Source: Batkoa obscura
Lineage: Eukaryota; Entomophthoromycota; Entomophthoromycetes; Entomophthorales; Batkoaceae
Length of the DNA: 64,000 nt
Direction of reading: 5' to 3'
NCBI GenBank assembly: GCA_030770535.1
Contig: JASVEC010000027.1
Coordinates: 62,001 to 126,000 of the forward strand
Under the pieces are notes generated by a model. That model saw nothing but the letters and a program-made list of their open reading frames with translations, was not told the DNA's origin and made no database searches. Below are positions 43,146 to 55,690 of this stretch, in pieces. Each line of letters begins with the position of its first letter. Within the stretch, counting starts at the first letter, position 1. A program made the position numbers and the translations under genes.

Positions 43146-44146
43146 TTAAATAATTAAAAGGAAAACCTTTCATTCTTTATAATGATTTTTATTACCAATC
43201 TCCCATTTATATACCTAAAACATTGTTTCGGTTAATAAAAAATAGGCAATTTATGATCTAAACTGAATATGTAATTTTAGTAATGAAATTAGTTAAGTAT
43301 GCTACAAACAACAAGTTGACTTTAAAGTATTAATATTCTAACCTCTTATATCTACTTCTAAATTTTTATATAATATATTTATTAACGTGCCGTATATAGA
43401 CATCCGTGTATTAGTTTTGCCAAGAATAGTTAAAGCGCTTAAATTTTAAACCATATGGGAATGCCTTATCTGGTTTCATCTGTTTGTTTACTTTTTGTTC
43501 TACATGAATTTGAGAAATAATTATTAGTAAATACTGAAACGAAAAAGATGTTCTAATTAAAAACAATGACTTTTGATTAAAGTGTAGTCTATTTTGGCTC
43601 ATTTTTATTTTGGTTAGTTTTGAATTAGTAAATACTTCAATTTAACTAAATTTATACCATTTTTAACTTTTCATGGCTATAGCAAGGAGAATTTTGAACA
43701 AACTTGCAAATTTTTTTAAATAACGGATTCAAAACAAAAGTAAATAAAAATAAATTTTTTTAGCATAAATTAGTAAATTATTGTCAAAGCTATGAAAATT
43801 CCCGCTACAAATATTCATTTTTTCAATTTTAATTGTATCATTATTGGAATTTTTTACTTTTAAGATAATGTGATGGGTTAAAAACTATATTGGAATAAAA
43901 CATAGGTTAAAAAAACTTTGGTAAAATTGGATAAAATAAAATTTTGTGTTTTTTAAACTACTCATTAAGAATGTTTAGTAATCTCTATTTAATTTTTTAT
44001 TTATGTGCGTAATATTTAACTTTTTAATAGTATTGAAAATTAATTCTCAATTCTTGATGAATAATAAGAGAACAATAAAGAAAAAAGTCAACAAAATGAT
44101 ATAGTTGATAGGTTTAATTTGGCATTTGAACTAACTTTTAAGTTTT
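43146..44146. other. 1-kb intergenic region between TOK copies 1 and 2
   Basis: AT-rich; expected to hold the copy 1 promoter. A 63-residue minus-strand frame at 43411-43602 has no support from splice sites or motifs. Nothing else seen. Confidence 0.5.
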
Positions 44147-46141
44147 TCAAGCTAAAGAGGAATTAATAGCTTGTTGAAAATAATAACTTCTTTCAGAATA
44201 ACAGCTCATTCTTTCTGTATCATAATTTAACAAAACGTCATCCATAAAATCAAAATTTAACTTATTGATCATCTTCTCTTCGCTATTTTTTAACTCTTTC
44301 CGTTCTTTTAATTCCATTTTCTTACTTGTTTGACTTAATAAATGGCAATATAAATAATGATACTCTTCTAAATAAGCAAATTCTTTTTTATCTGTTATTT
44401 CTTTTGTCAGCACGCTATCATAGTCTACAATTAAATTAGCTACTAATTTTTGATATATCTTACTCATCACTACTAAGTTTAATACCAACTCGTCTTTATT
44501 ATCATGGTTCAATATGTTATCATTATTTTTTAATATTTCTCTTTCAAATTCTTTAACCAACTGCTCTCTCGTTTGGCCAAATTTATTTTGTTGTAATTTA
44601 ATTTTATAATTAGCATGAAGATTTTCTATCCTTTTATACAATACAAAGGAGCCTAGTTCGGTACCTATAGATATCAAATAGGTTGCTGCTACTAACCCTA
44701 GTATTACATACACAATAAACATAACCTTTCCGTATGGTGTTTTGGGTGTTATATTACCATATCCGATCGTTGTAAACGAGACAAAGCAAAAATTAAAAGA
44801 TTCAAAATAGGTCCAATTTTCTGAGTACATAAAAATTACTCCACCTAAAAACCTAGATAAAAAAGTTTAATATTGTACTACTATATATTATTAAATTTAT
44901 TATTATTTACCAAAATAATAGTAAATAAATAATTGCAAAGATAAATTGTCGTTTTATAATTATCAATTTTTCCTTACTTACTAATCTATGTTGGTTTTTT
45001 CTGATATAAGTGGCATTTTTATAATCCCAATTTGAACTCAATAAAGCAATAATAGGATTTTGATCACTATCATTTAGGATATTACTATTTTGATCGCTAT
45101 AATCTACACTTCCATTTTCAATGCTTTTCCCTCCGTTGTTTTTTGTCTTGTTTTTTTTTCTATTATCTTTTATCTCCTTTAATTTTAATAAAAACTTTGT
45201 TTCTATTTTTTCAAGTATAACTACTCTTATTGAGTTTATAAATAAACCCATAAATATGATACCAATGATCGCATAAAAAAACAAAAATATTTGGGAACTA
45301 AGATTACTAGGAAACATATCCCCAAATCCAATAGTTGTATTCGTTGCTATATAAGATAATATTAATACAAACATTGTTTTGATTGTTATATAGCTTACCT
45401 AAAATAAAATAAAGTCCATCTACAAAATTCCAATTTTCAATGGTACAGAACACGATGGTACCAATTTTACCCCAAACTGTATTTAAAATTAAATAAATGA
45501 TTAACATTCTTTGTTTATTTATTATTCCACTGTTTTTATTCAATAAATAGTTGTTTCTGAAAAAATCAACTGTTAAAAAAATTATTGATATAGCTGAAAC
45601 CGATACGCCAATTAAATTGAATACAAGTCGGTTATTATATTTCTGCCAACTTTCATAGTAGATTATTATTGATACTGAGATAAATGAAACTACATAAGGC
45701 TAATTAGCGTTATATTAAGTGGTATATTATCTTGAGCTTACCATGCAAAAATAAGAATACTACTGTTAGTAAAGTATTGATCCTAACTTTCTTCTCCCAA
45801 AATCTAAGTAGCAGTGTGACCGTGCCAATTATTTGGAATATGATAGCTAAAGATAAACAAGCGATATTAACTAATATACAAAGTAAAATAAGGCTATTAT
45901 ATTATTCTTATTATTCTTATTATTCTAATTTACTTTTATAGTTATAGTGTTGGTCTGCGTTCAAATTTTCCTTAACTAACCAGTTACCCTCCAATGGAGG
46001 TATTGTGAGTATAAGAGAAAGCGGTGTAATTATACCAACAAACATAGGCAAATATCTTAGCTCCGGATGTTTTATTTTATAGATATTTTCATCTTTATCT
46101 TTATGATTGTTGTTCTTATTTTTAAATTTACCAAATATCAT
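44147..46141 (-). CDS. TOK1: TOK-type two-pore potassium channel, copy 2
   Basis: Five exons: 45934-46141, 45742-45870, 45399-45689, 44911-45346, 44147-44852; 589 residues. Pore 1 is ATNTTIGFGDMFP and pore 2 is FTTIGYGNITPKTP. The acceptor of exon 3 is TATGTAG at 45690, chosen because it keeps both frame and the paralogue alignment (VSFISVSIIIYYESWQ against VLFIIASIVIYYERWQ in copy 3); the nearer-to-donor AG would frame-shift. All donors are GT. The loop between pores is charged and variable (KDNRKKNKTKNNGGKSIENG). Intron 4 and its flanks are identical to copy 1 over 235 bp. Role as for copy 1: depolarisation-activated K+ efflux at the plasma membrane. Confidence 0.92.
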
Positions 46142-47294
46142 TCTATCAATTAAATATTACTTTCTTGTTTTTGAGCATCTTTTATAATGTTTATTATTAT
46201 TCACGTTCTTATTTATATGCACCCCATCATTTTTTGGGTTAATAAAATAGTCGATTGTGATCTAAACTATAGATGTAAATTTAGTAAAAAAATTACTTTG
46301 AGCACATTAAAAATAAACAATAGTTGATAGTTATAAATAGAACATTAAATTTATTTTAACTTTAGCTATTTTTATGCTTTTAAATAGTATAGCTTCCTCA
46401 TTACAAATATGATATACTTACGGCTATTTCAACTCTTTTTTGAGCTAATTAGCTATGGTTTATATATTTAAATATTTTTTTAACTGATTTTTTTAAAGCC
46501 TAACTCCCATGTTTTGTTAGAACTAGCATAAATTTTACCCTTGAATAAACAATTAATAAATTCGTAAAAGAATTGAAATACCTTTAGCTGTTCGTTTAAA
46601 GATAGGATTTAGACTAAATTTTAGCTAAAACCTAAGGGGTTGCTTTGAAAAATTAGTGATACTACCTGTCAAGCTAAACATCGTCAGACTTTATGATTTG
46701 CCACCTTATTATTTTGAGATTTTAATTATAGAGGTATTGCCAACTTATTAAAAGTTCAAGTGAAAACAATAGTGTTTTAAAGATTTTGGCTACGATTATA
46801 CTGAATCAATCATACTAATAGAAAATAAAGGTTGTTCAAACCGAAAATCTAAACAAGTATTTTATAGTAAATTTCTATCATTTATTAAAATTTAACTTAT
46901 TACAATACTATCAAGTAGTATTATTTATTTGTGCTTTAAAAGTATTTTAATTAAAATCACAACTTATCATGGTAAAGCTTTTAAAGTGTAAATCTTTTTA
47001 AAAATCTTTAAATTAGAGCATTTGTTTATTTAAGCTTTTAAATTAATATCACTAATAAGTCTACAAAAGATAGTATTGTTTTATCCATATAAAACACAAA
47101 AGGATATAAATAAACTCCACTTTCAATTTAATAGCCTTTTTATCTTGATAAAACTGTTAGCCAAATAATCTGAATTGTATCTGATATGAATAACAAAATG
47201 AAAATCTTTTAAAAATAAAGTCAGTTTATTTTTAAAATTATCATTATTATTTAATTTTTACAAAGATATAAATATGAAGCAAATGTGAGTATGT
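46142..47294. other. 1.15-kb intergenic region
   Basis: AT-rich with no coding signal. Should include the promoter of TOK copy 2 at its left end and the 3' UTR of the receptor gene at its right. Confidence 0.5.
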
Positions 47295-48722
47295 TCAAAG
47301 CCCTCTAAGGAAGTGATCCAATGTAATACCTGAATCAGATTCATGGAAAATCTCAGATTCATCATTTTTTACCATGTCTGTGTCTTCTTCACTGTGAATA
47401 CTCGGTTGAGTATTAGATTCATGTTCGCAACTGTCATCTGCCAGAGGGGTGAATGAGGTGATGGTATTAGGTGTCATAGGAATAGCTGTGGATTGAAAGC
47501 TATTATCAGATGTTGATGGATATTTTATTTCTCCCAAACTAATATCGACTTCTGGAATACTACATGCCAATGATCTGGTTACTTGATTTTCTTGACTAAT
47601 ATCACTTATATGGTCGTCCTTTTCTGGAACAGGAGGGGGAAGCGGATCATTTGTAACATTTAAGTAAACCGAAGACTTGTGCATTTTTAACTCAATGGGC
47701 GGGTTTTCTTCTTTCAATGTTGTGCTTGAATGTGTTGAATGCATGTTTCTTATCGATTTTATAGCAGCAAACAAAGAAGGATCTAGCAAAAATGCAAAAA
47801 GATTCAATAGTCCTGGAGAATCTAATTTGATAATTGTTAATATAAAATACAGTATATATTATTTTTATAATTACCAGTTCCAACAAAAGACCACCATACT
47901 AAAACTTCATGTGGGCTGGTTGGATTATGATAACTGTAAATTTGAGAGGCAATATATCCAATCTGGGTCAAAACAGGGATAAGGCAGTATAATGATCTAT
48001 ATATCTTATTAGTATGTTGTAAATTAAAAATTGATTTAATATTACATTCTTCTTATTAACCTTTTTAAACTTTTTTGCACTTTTTCATTGATATTAACTC
48101 TTTTTCCTTTTTCATCAGTATAGTATTCTGGTTCACATATACGATTTATAATTGTAACTTTGCGATTCAAATTAAAAATCACTATAATAACAATCAATGT
48201 GCAATAAAAACATCCAGCTAATACCCAACTATGATATGTAGCCCATATAAATATTTGTGTGTTAGGAGAAAGAGAATCTTTGTAAGTACAGTATAGGGTA
48301 TCTTCATCAAAACCTAATTGATCCATAGCTAACGGTACCGCCATTATACCAAATGCACTGACTATAGAAACACACCAATACCACTTTTCCCATTTACTAT
48401 TGAACCTTAAACCATTGACAAATGTAAGTTGTAAATTTAATGCTATACATATTGTCAAGAACATATATAATAATGTAAACACAGGTATCAAATAAGCCAA
48501 TATCACACATTCAACTCCAGGGGTATCAACAAATATATATAATAATATTGATACTGCTTTTAGGAAATCAACAATTGAAATAGCTAAAGTAAATCTCAAA
48601 GAGACACGATCCATTAAACGGCGGTCGATTACATATACAAATACCATCATTGTAATTACTATTATACTAGCAACTGCAGATATCACATTTAGGGCAATAC
48701 TCAATCCCCCACCAAAATCCAT
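47295..48722 (-). CDS. Git3/cAMP-receptor-like G-protein-coupled receptor
   Basis: Three exons: 48046-48722, 47875-47996, 47295-47821; 441 residues. Seven hydrophobic spans: LSIALNVISAVASIIVITMM, FTLAISIVDFLKAVSILLYI, YLIPVFTLLYMFLTICIALN, WYWCVSIVSAFGIMAVPLAM, WVLAGCFYCTLIVIIVIF, LYCLIPVLTQIGYIAS and VWWSFVGTDSPGLLNLFAFL. The pattern, the basic loop after span 5 (RKVTIINR, EKVQKSLKRLIRR) and a long Ser/Thr/Pro-rich cytosolic tail are those of the Git3/Dictyostelium-cAR class. These receptors signal through heterotrimeric G proteins, often for nutrient sensing. The ligand cannot be inferred. The exon 2 acceptor (ATATATAG at 47997) is the one that keeps frame. It is embedded between TOK channel copies 2 and 3, all on the minus strand. 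Confidence 0.82.
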
Positions 48723-49865
48723 TTCTGTATTTTATTATATTTTAGAATAAAAATAAAATTCATTTTATGTTCATATGTATATTTATATATATTACTCAAA
48801 ATAAATTTAAAAAGGTCTAAAGAACGGAACTAAATCATATTAAAAGGTACTAGAACTATTAGCTCATTGCATATATTTTATTTTATTATTTAATGGGTAG
48901 CAATTGTTGAATAACTTGGAACCTCTTTTTAATTTAAGATTTGAAACTAAATTAACTTAGATTATAAGTACTTTGATATAAAAATAATATCAATAGATTT
49001 TATTCTAATAAATTTAGGTTTAATGAAAGTATTTATAACTACTTATAGGAACTGGCATATTTATATTACTATTTATCAATCGTAGTATACACCTTTTTTA
49101 TAAATTAACTACCCCAAAGTAAAATCCCGATTAGATAATTACAAAGAAAGGTTTGGAAGAGTGAATCTAATACTTCTAGGCAAATTTTCGAATTTTTCAA
49201 TAAAAAGCAAACTTATTTGAACAAAAAACTAAATATTGACACCTTTTACTATTTTTTAATTGTTTTTTGTAACTTTTATTGATTTACTTGATCTGCTTTG
49301 ATGTTTTTCGTTCTAATAACGAAGTATTTTTTAGAGCTATTAGAAGGTTGATATTTAGTTTTCATTTCTAAGTGTTCAATTAAGTTATCACTTCAGGAGA
49401 GTTACTTTCTAAAAAAAGTGTAGATTATAATTTTTTTGAAATTTATATCCCTGAATAGGGATAAATTATAGCATAAAAAAGACATACGAACTATATTCCC
49501 AACATTATTTATAAGAATTTAGTAGTTCGATTTCAAATAGAAATACTAGTATGAGGGAAACCTTGTCAAGAATGCTTTTTAACTTTTTTACCATATATTT
49601 ATTAAATCATTTTAGATTATAAAGTAATCATTTTAATTTATTATTGATAAACTTGCCACATTAACTTAAACTAACCTAAAATATGATTTTTTATGATCAG
49701 GTTAAGTATTTTTGAAAATAACTTGGTAATTATGATTGCTTAAAAATGAATAAGACATTGATAAAATATAGGGATAGTGATCAAATTAATTTAAATAGAT
49801 ATCAAATCAAAATCAAAATCAAAATCAAAATTAAAGACACATTCTTTTTATTAAATAAGCATTCC
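48723..49865. other. 1.1-kb intergenic region
   Basis: AT-rich. It ends with an ATCAAA microsatellite (about 49799-49831) just beyond the stop of TOK copy 3. No gene seen. Confidence 0.5.
49799..49831. repeat. ATCAAA microsatellite
   Basis: About five copies of AATCAA/ATCAAA 35 bp beyond the stop of the third TOK gene, probably in its 3' UTR. Confidence 0.85.
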
Positions 49866-51873
49866 TTAAGGGACCAAATCGTTATCCGCCTGATCCATAT
49901 AACCACTTTCTGGATTATTATCATCGGAATGTAAAGTATCGTACATGAAATCAAAATCTAACTTACTAATAATTTTGCTTTCGCTTTTTTTCAACCTTCT
50001 CTTTTTATTCAATTCCATTTTTTTACTCGATTGATTCAATAAATGACAATATAAATAGTGATATTCTTCTAAATATACAAACTCTTCCTTATCCATTATT
50101 TCTTTTGTTAACACACTATCATGATCTGCTATCAAATTGGCTACTAGTTTTTGATATATTTTGCTCATTGCTAATAAGTTATATATTAACTCGTCCTTAT
50201 TATCATTTGTTATACTATTATAATCAGTCACAATTTCTCTTTCAAACTCTTTTATTAATTGTTTTCTTTTGTGATTAAACCTATTATGATGTAATTCCAT
50301 TTTATAATCAGCGTGTACATTTTCTATCTTCCTATGCATGGTAAAGGCTCCCAATTGAGTACCGACGGATATTAAATAGGTTGCTGCTACTAGGCCCAAT
50401 ATAGCATAGCCAATAAATATGATTTTACCGTGGAATGTCGTAGGTGTAATATTCCCATACCCAATTGTCGTAAATGAAATAAAACAAAAGTTAATGGCAT
50501 CAAAGTAAGGCCAATCTTCTGAATACATAAAAATAACCCCACCCAAAAACCTATAAATTCAAATCAATTAGTTTTAGTTTATAACACTATAGTTTTTACC
50601 AAAACAACAATAAATAAATAACAGCAAAAAAAAACTGGCGCCTTATAATGGTTGACCTTTCTTTATGAGCTAACTCATGTTGTTTTTTTCGAATAAAACT
50701 GGCATTTTTATAATCGAAATTAAAATTTAACAGATTGACAACACCGCTGTCTGTTTGATTCTTCATTCTTATATTTGTGTTATTCTTTTGACTGCTACCT
50801 ATTGTATTATCGCTCCTATTTTGATTACTGTTTATCGCATTTTCACTTTCATCGCTTTCACCTTCACTTTCATCACTTTCACTTTCGCTTTCATTGATAC
50901 GTTCTTTAGCACTCTTTTCAACCTCTTTCAATTTTTTCAAAAATTTATTTTCTATTTCTCCAAGCAGTACTATTCTTATTGAATTAATAAAAAGACCCAT
51001 AAACACAATTCCAATAAATGCATAAAAAAACAAGAATAGCTGTGAACTTTGATTGTTAGGTGTAATATCTCCAAACCCTATGGTTGCATTCGTTACTATA
51101 CGAAATAGAAAAGAATAAGTACAGATTTAAATTCATGTCATTCTGTAACTTACACAACACGAAATAAAGCCCATCCACAAACTCCCAGTCTTCAAGGATA
51201 CAAAATATGATGGTACCAATTTTACCCCAAACCGTGTTTAATATAAAATAAATTATTAACATTCTTTGTTTATTTATTATTCCACTATTCTTATTTATTA
51301 AATAATTACTTTTAAAATAATCTATTATCAAAAGTAATATCGATATCGCTGATATTGATATGCCAATTAAATTAAGTATTAATTTATAATAATACATTTG
51401 CCATCTTTCATAATATATTACTATTGAAGCTATTATAAATAAGACTAAATCAATTTGGTTAGTGGTATTTACTATATGAAATACATCACATTTACCATGT
51501 AAAGCTAAGAATACTATTGTTAATAATGTATTGATTCGAATTTTTTTCTCCCAAAATCGAAATAATAGTGCGATTGTGCCTATTACTTGAAATATAAAAG
51601 CTAATGATAAGCAAGCAACATCAGCTAATAAAATAAATAAAGTAATTGATATCAATATCATTATTATAATTTACCTTTGAAATCATGATAGTAATCGACG
51701 CTTAAGTTTTCCGTATTTACCCAGTTACCCCTTAATGGTGGTATTGTAAGTATGAGTGAAAGCGGAGTTATTATGCCTACTAAAGTTGGTAGATACCTCA
51801 GTTCTGGATACTTTATTTTTTGATTTTCTTTATTATTATCATGGTCTTTTTTATTCTTGAATTTGTTTAACAT
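49866..51873 (-). CDS. TOK1: TOK-type two-pore potassium channel, copy 3
   Basis: Five exons: 51675-51873, 51496-51624, 51154-51444, 50600-51095, 49866-50550; 599 residues. Pore 1 is TNATIGFGDITP (Thr to Ala at the first filter-flanking position compared with copies 1 and 2) and pore 2 is FTTIGYGNITPTTF. The N-terminal block YPELRYLPTLVGIITPLSL is shared by all copies. The loop between the pores carries a Ser/Glu/Asp repeat (ESESESDESEGESDESEN), coded by a CACTTT/CATCGCTTTC-type microsatellite near 50840-50900 and absent in the other copies. It is the most diverged of the three and shares no long identical tract with them. Predicted role: outward K+ current. Confidence 0.92.
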
Positions 51874-52858
51874 TTATTTTGAATCTTATTTTATTTTTTG
51901 TTACTATCTTCTCATTTAAATACCCCATATATTCACCATCTTTCAAGATAAAAAAGTGGTCATTATGATATAACTTTAATAAAATTTAAGGTTAAAGTTT
52001 AAGGTTTGTTCTTACAAGTTAAAGATCAGTTGGTCATTGTAGCGTAATCAGAGTTTATTTTCCAATGTTTTATCCTAATTTACTATATTTGTTCATAATA
52101 TGAATTTAAGAACGTATACTGTTTTTTATAGAGTTAATAAAGCACTTAAGTAAAAAATAAATTGTAATATACTATTTTAATACCATTTTTTAGCTTATTA
52201 TGATTAGTACTAGTTTTAAAATAGTCGAACATTTTTTTAGAATGATGGTTTTTTTGTAAAGCTTCTGTTACTACTTTGTTCTACCTCAATTTTAAAATCA
52301 AATATCTTTAGCACAATATTATTGTATTAATAATACAACAAATTATATCCATATATATAGGAAGGCTTAAGGTATATTGTAAAAAAATAAAATTGCATAT
52401 TTATTTTTCTAATCCTTACATTGACAAATACTTTTATTTAATGGGTAAATTAATAAATTAAAATTCAGTTTGTCAATGCAACATTATTTCATTGATTAAA
52501 CTACCAAATAACAATAAAAACTATTTTTGTACCTTTAGTACAAAATAGTGCATACTTTTTAAACTATAAATAAGGCTGAAGAATTACTAACATAATATAA
52601 CATTAGTAATGAGAAATAGTTTAAAATAATTTAACGGTAATATTTTGTATAAAAATATCCAGTCGCCTTCTGTTGAATATTGAATTGAAATTTACCGCAG
52701 TTTCAAACTCCTTAAATAGGTAATTCATCATAAACCTTAATTGAACTGTGGTCATGTCATGCTTTAAGCTTTTGAAAGAGTATATAAAGGAAACAGCATT
52801 GATTTTTATTTTTTATTTTTATGTAAAATATTCAAATTTAAAGAACGTTACGATTAAA
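51874..52858. other. 1-kb intergenic region
   Basis: AT-rich, between divergent genes (TOK copy 3 and the first MOSC gene), so it should hold both promoters. No other feature seen. Confidence 0.5.
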
Positions 52859-54020
52859 ATGATTATGATTACCAAACTTATTATTTATCCTATTAAATCC
52901 TGTGCTGGACTTGAAATAGATGAGATTGAATTAGACAAGCGTAAGGATTGAATAAGAATTGTTAAATATAAAAGTATATTAACAATAACTAATTAGATGG
53001 TCTTAAGTTTGATAGACTATATACAATAATTGATGAGAATAATACCATAATTAGAGCTACCGAATATCCGAAAGTAAAAATAATGCAACTTTAATATCCA
53101 ATCCATTAATAATTTAAGTTATACAGCATAAAATCCAAATTAGTTAAAGATGATCATAATAATACTTTAATTAGAGTATATATGAAAGATGATGACAGCA
53201 ATAGTATCATTTTAAACCCAAACACGAAGTAAGTAAATTATGATATAAAAGCTAAAAATTAATAATATATAATACCTATTTAAATAGCGAATATGGTGAC
53301 GAGATTTATTTAGATTTTTATGAGGCTAAAAACATTCATGGGTATAAATTAAATGATAGAATCGATGACTGGTTTTCAAAAAATTTAGATATGAAAGTTA
53401 AACTAATTATTAAGGGAGACAAGGCCCGTCCAGTTGATTATGTCAACTTTGATAAGCAAGAATTTAAGGATACTCCTACAGAGGTAAGTATATCGTTATA
53501 TTTATGATAAAATTATAACATAAATGTAAATTATTAATCTATTCAGATTGCTTTTTCTAACAGATACCCAATATTAATGTTAAGTGAAGAATCTGTAAAA
53601 GAATTACAGAATAAATTACATGAAGAGAATAAAGATGTGAATGTAGATTATCGAAATTTTCGACCAAATATAGTGATTAAAGGAGTTGATGAACCGCATA
53701 AAGAGGATGATTTCTTAGTAGCAAATATTGATAATGATATAAAATTATATTTTGATCTTCCATGTGCCCGTTGTCCATTCCCTAATGTTAATCCAGATAC
53801 TGGTATTAAGCATACATTGGAACCCTCAAAGACATTGTCCACATATCGTCGAGCTTTTAAAAATATCAACAAATATAGATCCTTCTTTGGGATTAATGCT
53901 ATCCCATTGTCCTATGGTAAATAATAAATGATTGAAATTGTATATATCTGATTAATTTTTATAGGTAATATTAAAATTGGGCAGGGTATTGATGTTGAAT
54001 CTTGGTCAAAAAAGGACTGA
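52859..54020 (+). CDS. MOSC-domain (mARC-like) molybdenum-cofactor protein 1
   Basis: Six exons: 52859-52940, 52997-53073, 53119-53228, 53288-53483, 53547-53916, 53965-54020; 296 residues. N-terminal MOSC_N motif LIIYPIKSCAGLEIDEIEL with GLKFDRLYTI; then MOSC core with NVDYRNFRPNIVI and PCARCPFPNVNPDTG, the family loop whose cysteine (PCARC) coordinates molybdenum in mARC proteins. mARC enzymes reduce N-hydroxylated compounds with electrons from cytochrome b5. The ATG chosen sits six bases before MITKLII; the frame extends upstream, but the homologues start here. No obvious mitochondrial leader. It is the most diverged of four intact copies, so probably the older member of this cluster. Confidence 0.9.
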
Positions 54021-54433
54021 TTTGGGTTTTATAAAATAGTATCTTGAAGCTTCAAATAATTAGCTTTAAATATTGGTAACTTCTTTTAATAAATATTATG
54101 TACGGAAACATTGATATATTGTATAAATAATAAAAACTAAAATAGCAAAGGTAAACATAAAAGAAAGGGACTATGAATAAATTTATTGATTTTGATGGTT
54201 TAAAAAGATTACATTGGAAATTAATTTCACTTTTCTTTTACTTTTTACTTTTGAAAATACTTATATTATTTAATTTGGTCAATATACTTAGATAAATGAC
54301 AAGGACAAAAGGATACATTATGTTCAAAATCTATAAGTGATTGATTGATTATTTATACACTCGTATTACACTAATATATTGAGCTGATGAAGTCGTATTC
54401 AAATATAAAATTTATTATAATAAGTAAAGTTTA
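54021..54433. other. Intergenic region
   Basis: About 400 bp of AT-rich DNA between the MOSC gene 1 stop and the P450 relic. Nothing recognised. Confidence 0.5.
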
Positions 54434-55690
54434 TTAAAGTCTTGGTTTAAAAGCTATATCTACACCAGCTTGTCCAAAAAACCACTAGAATTAAACTTAG
54501 GGGCTTCCCAATGTTTACAATTAGGACCTAGATGGATAGTATATTTTTGCAATAACACTGAGAGTATGACTCTCTGTTCAATTAAAGAAAAGCTTAATCC
54601 AATGCCTAAAAACCCAATTAATATTTATATTTATAGTAACATTTAAAATCATACATGTTCTTGTTCCCATGTCAAATGGTATCCACATAGTTGATTTAAT
54701 GCTGCGAGGGTCTTTAAATCTATCCGGATTAAATTCTTTGGGCTCTGGGAGATTTCAGGGTTTTGAGGATGAAGGTATATAGGCAATGTAACTATGTACC
54801 CCTTTTTAACTTGTGTATCATTACTTAAAGCTATACTTTTAGTAGCACATTCCCTTACTAAAGTTACATTTGGAGGTATACGCATACTCTCTCTAATGAC
54901 ACAGCTAATATACTTTAACTCTTTTTGTTGATCATTAATTGGAGCTTTAATTTCACTTGAATCTCCTAAAACGTTTAAGACTTCTTGGTGAGCTTTGTTT
55001 TAAATATCCTAAAAAAATCAAATATCTATATAATTTAGAACAAACATTATTTACTTGATGTTTAGCTAAATAATATAGTGTTGAGGTAAGTGTACTGGCA
55101 GTAGTACCTGATCAGAAACAAAAAAAACAGTCAGGTCATTTAAAGTTTCTTCATTAGTTAGACCATCTACATCATTTTCTATAGAATCACGAATCACCAA
55201 AGAAACAATATCATCTTTTACTAGACCTAATTTGATTTTCTTTCGTTTACCATTGATAATCCCTTCTAAGAAAACTTTAAAACGTTGCCCTTGCTGATGA
55301 GCATGCTTATACGAATCTATAAACTTGGGCGCAAAGGAGCCAAAGAAAGGGAATGTAAAGAAAACGGGATTAAAAGCACCAGAAATAGTTTCTTTATAAT
55401 AGAGTAGATTTTCATCTTTATAACTATTCTTTAGAGCAAAAGAGTTACAGCTAAATAACTCACGGCCTAAAACATCTAGAGCCAGTTGCTGCAGCATATT
55501 ATTTATATCTGTAAGCACCCCATTTTAAGATTCGATTTTATCAATAAGTTCATACCCACTTTTAGTAAAAACCTTTGTATCCCAAGACTTTTTAAAAGTT
55601 AGGGTTAACTGATTTACGATGGTATCTCCATTTTGCTTTATTTGATAAAACAACATTTGATTTACCAAAGAGTTTGTATCTTAATTGCCC
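54434..55690 (-). pseudogene. Cytochrome P450 pseudogene
   Basis: Clear P450 pieces in order: WRYHRKSVNPNF and WDTKVFTKSGYEL (55570-55690), LDVLGRELFSCNSF, the I-helix GTTASTLTSTLYYLAKHQ (~55070), the ExxR region ISCVIRESMR with IPPNVTLVREC (~54850-54920), FNPDRFKDPRSIKSTMW, the haem loop FDMGTRTCIG (joined over an intron, 54611-54659 approx.), FSLIEQRVILSVLLQKYTI and the C-terminus DIAFKPRL. The pieces lie in different frames: there is a break near the start of the visible part, a stop before the first exon with an ATG, a frameshift just before the GTT of the I-helix, a stop at the beginning of the ExxR exon (DI*NKAHQ) and a frameshift before FNPDRF. The N-terminal anchor is not found. It is a decayed host gene; sequencing error is unlikely for this many breaks. 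Confidence 0.8.

Noticed and set aside
43411-43602. 63-residue minus-strand ORF between TOK copies 1 and 2
   Set aside because: No signal peptide, splice partner or recognisable motif; composition like the surrounding AT-rich DNA.
47677-47982. Plus-strand 101-residue ORF over the 7TM receptor
   Set aside because: It runs antisense across receptor exons 2 and 3 and the intron between them; no independent evidence.
53648-53872. Minus-strand ORFs repeated in each MOSC gene (also near 59248, 60838, 62430)
   Set aside because: They are antisense shadows of the conserved exon 5 and recur only because the genes are duplicated.
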